Assembly: GCF_030813715.1 (NCBI RefSeq)
Contig: NZ_JAUSUZ010000001.1
Coordinates: forward strand, 6,944,001 to 7,008,000
Source of the DNA: Catenuloplanes indicus
GTDB lineage: Bacteria; Actinomycetota; Actinomycetes; Mycobacteriales; Micromonosporaceae
Reading direction: 5' to 3'
DNA length: 64,000 bases
Shown: piece by piece, positions 60,821 to 64,000 of the stretch
Numbering within the stretch: the stretch's first letter is position 1
Layout of the letters: each line of letters opens with the position of its first letter
Program-made: the position numbers and the translations under genes
Notes under the pieces: model-generated
The model's database searches: none
What the model was told of the DNA's origin: nothing
Seen by the model: only the letters and a program-made list of their open reading frames with translations

Positions 60821-61872
60821 CCGTACCGGCGGCCGGCTCGGTGCGGCTGCCGGCCGGCACGCGCGCGCAACAGCAGTGGCTGCTGACGCTGCTGCCCGCG
60901 TTCCCGCTGGTGCTCCTCGTGCTGCGGCTGTGGTACCTCAGCCGGCAGGACCTGGCCACCATGCTGCTGCTGGTGCAGTACGTCAGCCCGCTCGGCCTGC
61001 TCACCTCGCTGACCATCACGCTGGTCTGGGTGCTGCCCGCGGTGGTGCTGCTGATCCGGCTGTTCGGCACGCTGCTGCTGATCAGCGCGCCCAGCCAGGA
61101 CGACGCCTGCCGCTCGCTGCTCGCCGTCGTCACGCTGCGCATGCCGGACTGGACCGTGGTGATCGCGGTGCTGCTCGCCGCGATCACCTGGCAGATGCGT
61201 TTCCTGCCCACGCTGCTGATGCTGACCCTGATGATCGTCGGGCTGACCACCTGGCTGCGCCGCGGCGACGACCGCGCCGTGCTGATCATCATGGGCGTGG
61301 CCGTGCCGGTCGCGGTGGGCGTCCTGGCGTACCTGTGGCTCGGCCCGGCGATCATGGCGGCGCTCCGGGCCGGCGAGACGGTCAACGCGCTGCTGCTCGC
61401 CGTGCCGCCCGCGGTCGCGCCGGTGCTGACCGGCCCGATCCCGGCCGGCGTCGCGCGGCTCGGCACGCACTGGGTCGCGGTCGCGGTGTCGATCGTGGCG
61501 CCGTTCGCGGTCGGCGTGCTCTTCATGCGCGCGCCGATCCTGCCGGACACCGCGATCGAGGCGAAGGCCGGCGCGGTGTTCGTCCCGGACCCGGAGGAGC
61601 CGGCCGGGGAGATCGACGTGTGGCGTGGCCGGCTGATCACGGTCGACGACAGCATGGTCACGCTGATGGACGCGGACGGCCGGGTGCGCTTCATCCCGTC
61701 GTCGGAAGTGCTGTCCCGTACGCTGTGTCCCGAGGCGGAGCAGGTGCCATCCAGCGTGGTCTACGTGCAGGGGTGGTACGCCGAGGACACCGCGCTGGAG
61801 TGGATGGCACCGAAACAGCGACTGACCGAGCCCGACCCGCGGTGTCAGGGGAGACCCGTGCGGGCCGAGTGA
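60817..61872 (+). CDS. Polytopic membrane protein coupled to the GlnH-like sensor
   Basis: A 351-residue protein of no recognised family. About six to seven hydrophobic segments occupy residues 20-235; the C-terminal ~110 residues are soluble and predicted to form a small beta domain (GEIDVWRGRLITVDDSMVTL, RVRFIPSSEV) with two cysteines. The GTGA overlap with the binding-protein gene implies co-translation and a shared complex, with this protein as the likely signal-transmitting partner (GlnX-like in position, not clearly in sequence). The beta domain recalls the MscS ring domain only faintly. PP2C gene follows 100 bases later. Confidence 0.75.
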   Translation: MTVPAAGSVRLPAGTRAQQQWLLTLLPAFPLVLLVLRLWYLSRQDLATMLLLVQYVSPLGLLTSLTITLVWVLPAVVLLIRLFGTLLLISAPSQDDACRSLLAVVTLRMPDWTVVIAVLLAAITWQMRFLPTLLMLTLMIVGLTTWLRRGDDRAVLIIMGVAVPVAVGVLAYLWLGPAIMAALRAGETVNALLLAVPPAVAPVLTGPIPAGVARLGTHWVAVAVSIVAPFAVGVLFMRAPILPDTAIEAKAGAVFVPDPEEPAGEIDVWRGRLITVDDSMVTLMDADGRVRFIPSSEVLSRTLCPEAEQVPSSVVYVQGWYAEDTALEWMAPKQRLTEPDPRCQGRPVRAE

Positions 61873-61972
61873 TTCTCCCGCCGAACCCGGCGCACGACGT
61901 GACCGGTTGGCGGACCATGATGGGATACCACCGCCTGGAGACAGGCCGACGACGATTTGGCAGGCTTCCGCC

Positions 61973-62761
61973 ATGACCTTGCAGCTGCGATCCGCGGCCA
62001 TGACCGACCGCGGCCTCATCCGGAGCGGTAACCAGGACTGTGCCTACGCCGGGCGCTACCTGGCGGCCGTCGCCGACGGCATGGGTGGCATGGCCGCCGG
62101 CGAGGTGGCCAGCCAGCTGACCATCGAGGCAGTGCAACCCTTCGACGCGCTCATCGCCGACGAGCAGCAGGTCGAGGCGCTGCACGCGATGGTGGAGGCG
62201 GCGAACGCGCGCATCCACGAGCACGTCTCGGCGAACCCGACGCTCCAGGGCATGGGCACCACGCTCACCGCGCTGCTCTTCTCCGGCACCCAGTTCGCGC
62301 TGGTGCACGTCGGTGACTCCCGGGCGTACCTGCTGCGCGACGGCAAGCTGGTGCAGCTCACCCGCGACGACACGTACGTGCAGATGCTGGTGGACGAGGG
62401 CGTGATCACCGAGGACGAGGCGACCGTGCACCCGCGCCGGTCCGTCGTCACCCAGGCGCTGCAGGGCGAGGCGGTCGCACCGGCGTACGCGAAGATCCCG
62501 CCGCAGGCCGGCGACCGCTGGCTGCTCTGCTCCGACGGCCTGTCCGGCGTGGTGTCCGCGGAGACCATGGCGCAGACCATGTCCGACTACCCGGACATGC
62601 AGGAGTGCGCGAAGCGGCTCATCGATCTCGCGCTGCGCGCCGGCGGGCCGGACAACATCACCGTGGTACTGGCCGAACTGGTCGACGACACGGCCGACCC
62701 GGACCCGCAGGGAGCCACCTGCGCGTCCGAGCCGGCGACCCCCGCGGAAGCGGTGAGCTGA
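61973..62761 (+). CDS. PP2C-type Ser/Thr protein phosphatase (PstP-like)
   Basis: A 262-residue single-domain PP2C phosphatase. Metal and phosphate ligands are intact in TDRGLIRSGNQD, VADGMGGMAAGE, GMGTTLTALLF, HVGDSRAYLLRDG, CSDGLSGVV and GGPDNITVVLAEL. It lacks the membrane anchor and extracellular part of PstP, so it is cytoplasmic. ATG at 61973 (weak ribosome site); it follows the GlnH-like/membrane protein pair on the same strand and may act downstream of it, opposing a Hanks-type kinase. Confidence 0.93.
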   Translation: MTLQLRSAAMTDRGLIRSGNQDCAYAGRYLAAVADGMGGMAAGEVASQLTIEAVQPFDALIADEQQVEALHAMVEAANARIHEHVSANPTLQGMGTTLTALLFSGTQFALVHVGDSRAYLLRDGKLVQLTRDDTYVQMLVDEGVITEDEATVHPRRSVVTQALQGEAVAPAYAKIPPQAGDRWLLCSDGLSGVVSAETMAQTMSDYPDMQECAKRLIDLALRAGGPDNITVVLAELVDDTADPDPQGATCASEPATPAEAVS

Positions 62762-62850
62762 GACAACCCCGGCCGAATCGCGCGGGCGCGCGACCTGCGG
62801 TAGGTTCTGACCGGTCGCGGAAAACCCCGCGCTGCCCCCGGTGAGTGGTG

Positions 62851-64000
62851 ATGACCTCTACGCGCCTCGCGACGGCGATGCTGCCCCTCGGCGACGCCGC
62901 ACCCACCCGCCCCCGGGCCCGGTTCGGCGCCGTCGCCGCCGGCACGCTCCTCGCCGTCGCGCTCGTCGTCGCGGTGAACAGTCTCGGCGTGCTGCCCGGC
63001 CGGGCCGGCGTCGCGCTGGACAATCTGGCGCAGCTCGCGGCCGGTACCGCCGCCGCGTTCTGCTGCCTGATCACCGCGCGCGGCCTGACCGGACCCGGCC
63101 GCGCCTGGCGCCGGCTGATCGGCGCCGGCATGATCGGCTGGTCGCTCGGCCAGGTCGTCTGGACCGTGCACCAGCTCTTCGGCGGCGCCTACCTGCCCGG
63201 CCCGGCCCCGGCCGAGCTCGGCTACATGGCGCTGCCGGTCTTCGCGCTCTGGGCGCTGCTGACCGTCACCGCGGTCTCACCGCGCCGCGTGCTCGGCCAC
63301 TCCCGGCACACCCGCGTGGTCGCGATGCTGGACGTGGTGGTCGTGCTCGGGTCCGTGGTCATGCTGTCCTGGGCGCCGATCCGCGCGGTGCTGCAGGGTG
63401 AGGGCCCGCCCGGCGCGATGGTCGCCGGCGTCGCCCACCTGGTGGTGGACGCGCTGCTCGGCGCGCTGCTCGGCCTGCTCCTGGTGCTTCGCCGGCCACC
63501 CCGCGCGCTGCGGGCACAACTGCTGCTGCTCGGCGGCGGCCTGCTCGCGCTGACCGTCTCGGACGGCTTCTACGCCTACCTGGTGGCCACGGACGCGCAC
63601 CGGATGACGCCGCTGCACAGCGCGGGCTGGGTGCTCGGCCCGGCGCTGATCGCACTGGCCGCGCTGGCCCGCGCACCCGAGGAACCGGCGGCCGAACAGG
63701 ACGACCTCGACCCGGTCCTGCTGCTGCTGCCGATCCTGCCGGTGGTCGCGACCGGCGTGACCATCGCGATCCGCACGCTGATCGGCCACCCGCTGACCTG
63801 GCCGGAGGTGGCGCTCGGCTGGCTCGGGCTGTTCCTGGTGATCGTTCGCCAGCTGGTGACCATCGTGGACAACCGCGCGCTGCTGCTGTCCGTCGCGGAG
63901 GCCCGGCGCCGGCTCGCCCACCAGGCCACGCACGACCCGCTGACCGGCCTGGCCAACCGCGAGCTGTTCGGCCGGCGGCTGAGCGCGGCCGTGGACGCGC
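62851..64000 (+). CDS. Membrane GGDEF-domain protein (partial, 3' end outside window)
   Basis: Only the first 383 residues are visible. An N-terminal ~35-residue tail leads into about nine membrane helices (about 25-335), then a helical linker ending in the standard entry to a GGDEF domain (ARRRLAHQATHDPLTGLANR ending at residue ~370). The catalytic GGDEF motif and any EAL domain lie beyond the window. The linker is nearly identical to that of the GGDEF-EAL protein at 6626-8899. ATG at 62851; a GTG one codon upstream is possible. Confidence 0.9.
   Translation, partial: MTSTRLATAMLPLGDAAPTRPRARFGAVAAGTLLAVALVVAVNSLGVLPGRAGVALDNLAQLAAGTAAAFCCLITARGLTGPGRAWRRLIGAGMIGWSLGQVVWTVHQLFGGAYLPGPAPAELGYMALPVFALWALLTVTAVSPRRVLGHSRHTRVVAMLDVVVVLGSVVMLSWAPIRAVLQGEGPPGAMVAGVAHLVVDALLGALLGLLLVLRRPPRALRAQLLLLGGGLLALTVSDGFYAYLVATDAHRMTPLHSAGWVLGPALIALAALARAPEEPAAEQDDLDPVLLLLPILPVVATGVTIAIRTLIGHPLTWPEVALGWLGLFLVIVRQLVTIVDNRALLLSVAEARRRLAHQATHDPLTGLANRELFGRRLSAAVDA

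Overview
The window is very GC-rich with strong G/C bias at third codon positions, frequent GTG starts, AGGAGG-type ribosome sites and many 1-4 base start/stop overlaps. A mycothiol-era actinobacterial gene set (SigF-type sigma factor, SpoIIE-type phosphatase, Pro/Gly-rich Ser/Thr kinase, PAC2, LLM oxidoreductases, GlgX-TreY-TreZ) and abundant secreted carbohydrate-active proteins point to a filamentous actinomycete, most likely of the Micromonosporaceae (Actinoplanes/Catenuloplanes-like). This is an inference; there is no rRNA or other taxonomic marker in the window. It looks like chromosomal DNA with a small scar of decayed mobile DNA near 5.2-6.6 kb.

Layout. 0-0.7 kb: cobalt transporter genes cbtB-cbtA read leftwards from a cobalamin riboswitch. 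0.8-5.9 kb: trmB, a secreted SGNH esterase with a CBM2, a TolB-like propeller protein, short tandem repeats, an unknown gene and a DUF4240 gene. 5.9-6.6 kb: two decayed genes, a TnsA-like transposase endonuclease and a DUF559/AbiEi-like gene. 6.6-9.5 kb: a TasA-like secreted protein overlapping a membrane GGDEF-EAL enzyme. 9.6-12.5 kb: a secreted papain-like peptidase with IPT/TIG repeats, convergent with a PAC2 protein. 12.7-17.9 kb: an operon of a second GGDEF-EAL enzyme, a processive glycosyltransferase carrying an MshEN-like N-terminal domain, and a membrane protein, a likely c-di-GMP-controlled exopolysaccharide system. 18-27 kb: small basic protein, EcsC-like protein, SGNH lipoprotein, class III aminotransferase, then a regulatory/stress block (response regulator, SigF-type sigma factor with a self-type promoter, universal stress protein, SpoIIE-type phosphatase, MarR regulator).

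27.1-31.7 kb: a tightly coupled four-gene operon, oleA-like thiolase, oleC-like beta-lactone synthetase, cytochrome P450 and oleD-like reductase, with no oleB. This is the most interesting locus: it predicts a beta-lactone natural product rather than the usual long-chain olefin. 31.9-40.4 kb: glycogen debranching enzyme on one strand, divergent from glgX-treY-treZ (trehalose from glycogen). 40.5-46.3 kb: two alanine-rich membrane/secreted proteins, an LLM oxidoreductase and a receptor Ser/Thr kinase. 46.4-50.6 kb: LacI-family regulator, DUF1996 protein and GH16 glucanase, with two CebR-like palindromes flanking the GH16 promoter.

50.6-57.1 kb: glutathionyl-hydroquinone reductase-like protein, repeat-rich intergenic DNA with a perfect 25-bp inverted repeat, DUF3307 and Nramp-like membrane proteins, another degenerate repeat array, YggT, a PemK/MazF-like protein and a CshA-like secreted protein. 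57.2-64 kb: class A penicillin-binding protein, divergent from a three-gene unit of a membrane-anchored GlnH-like binding protein, a polytopic membrane protein and a PP2C phosphatase; then a third GGDEF protein, cut by the window end.

No tRNA, rRNA, CRISPR array, intact insertion sequence or replication origin was seen.
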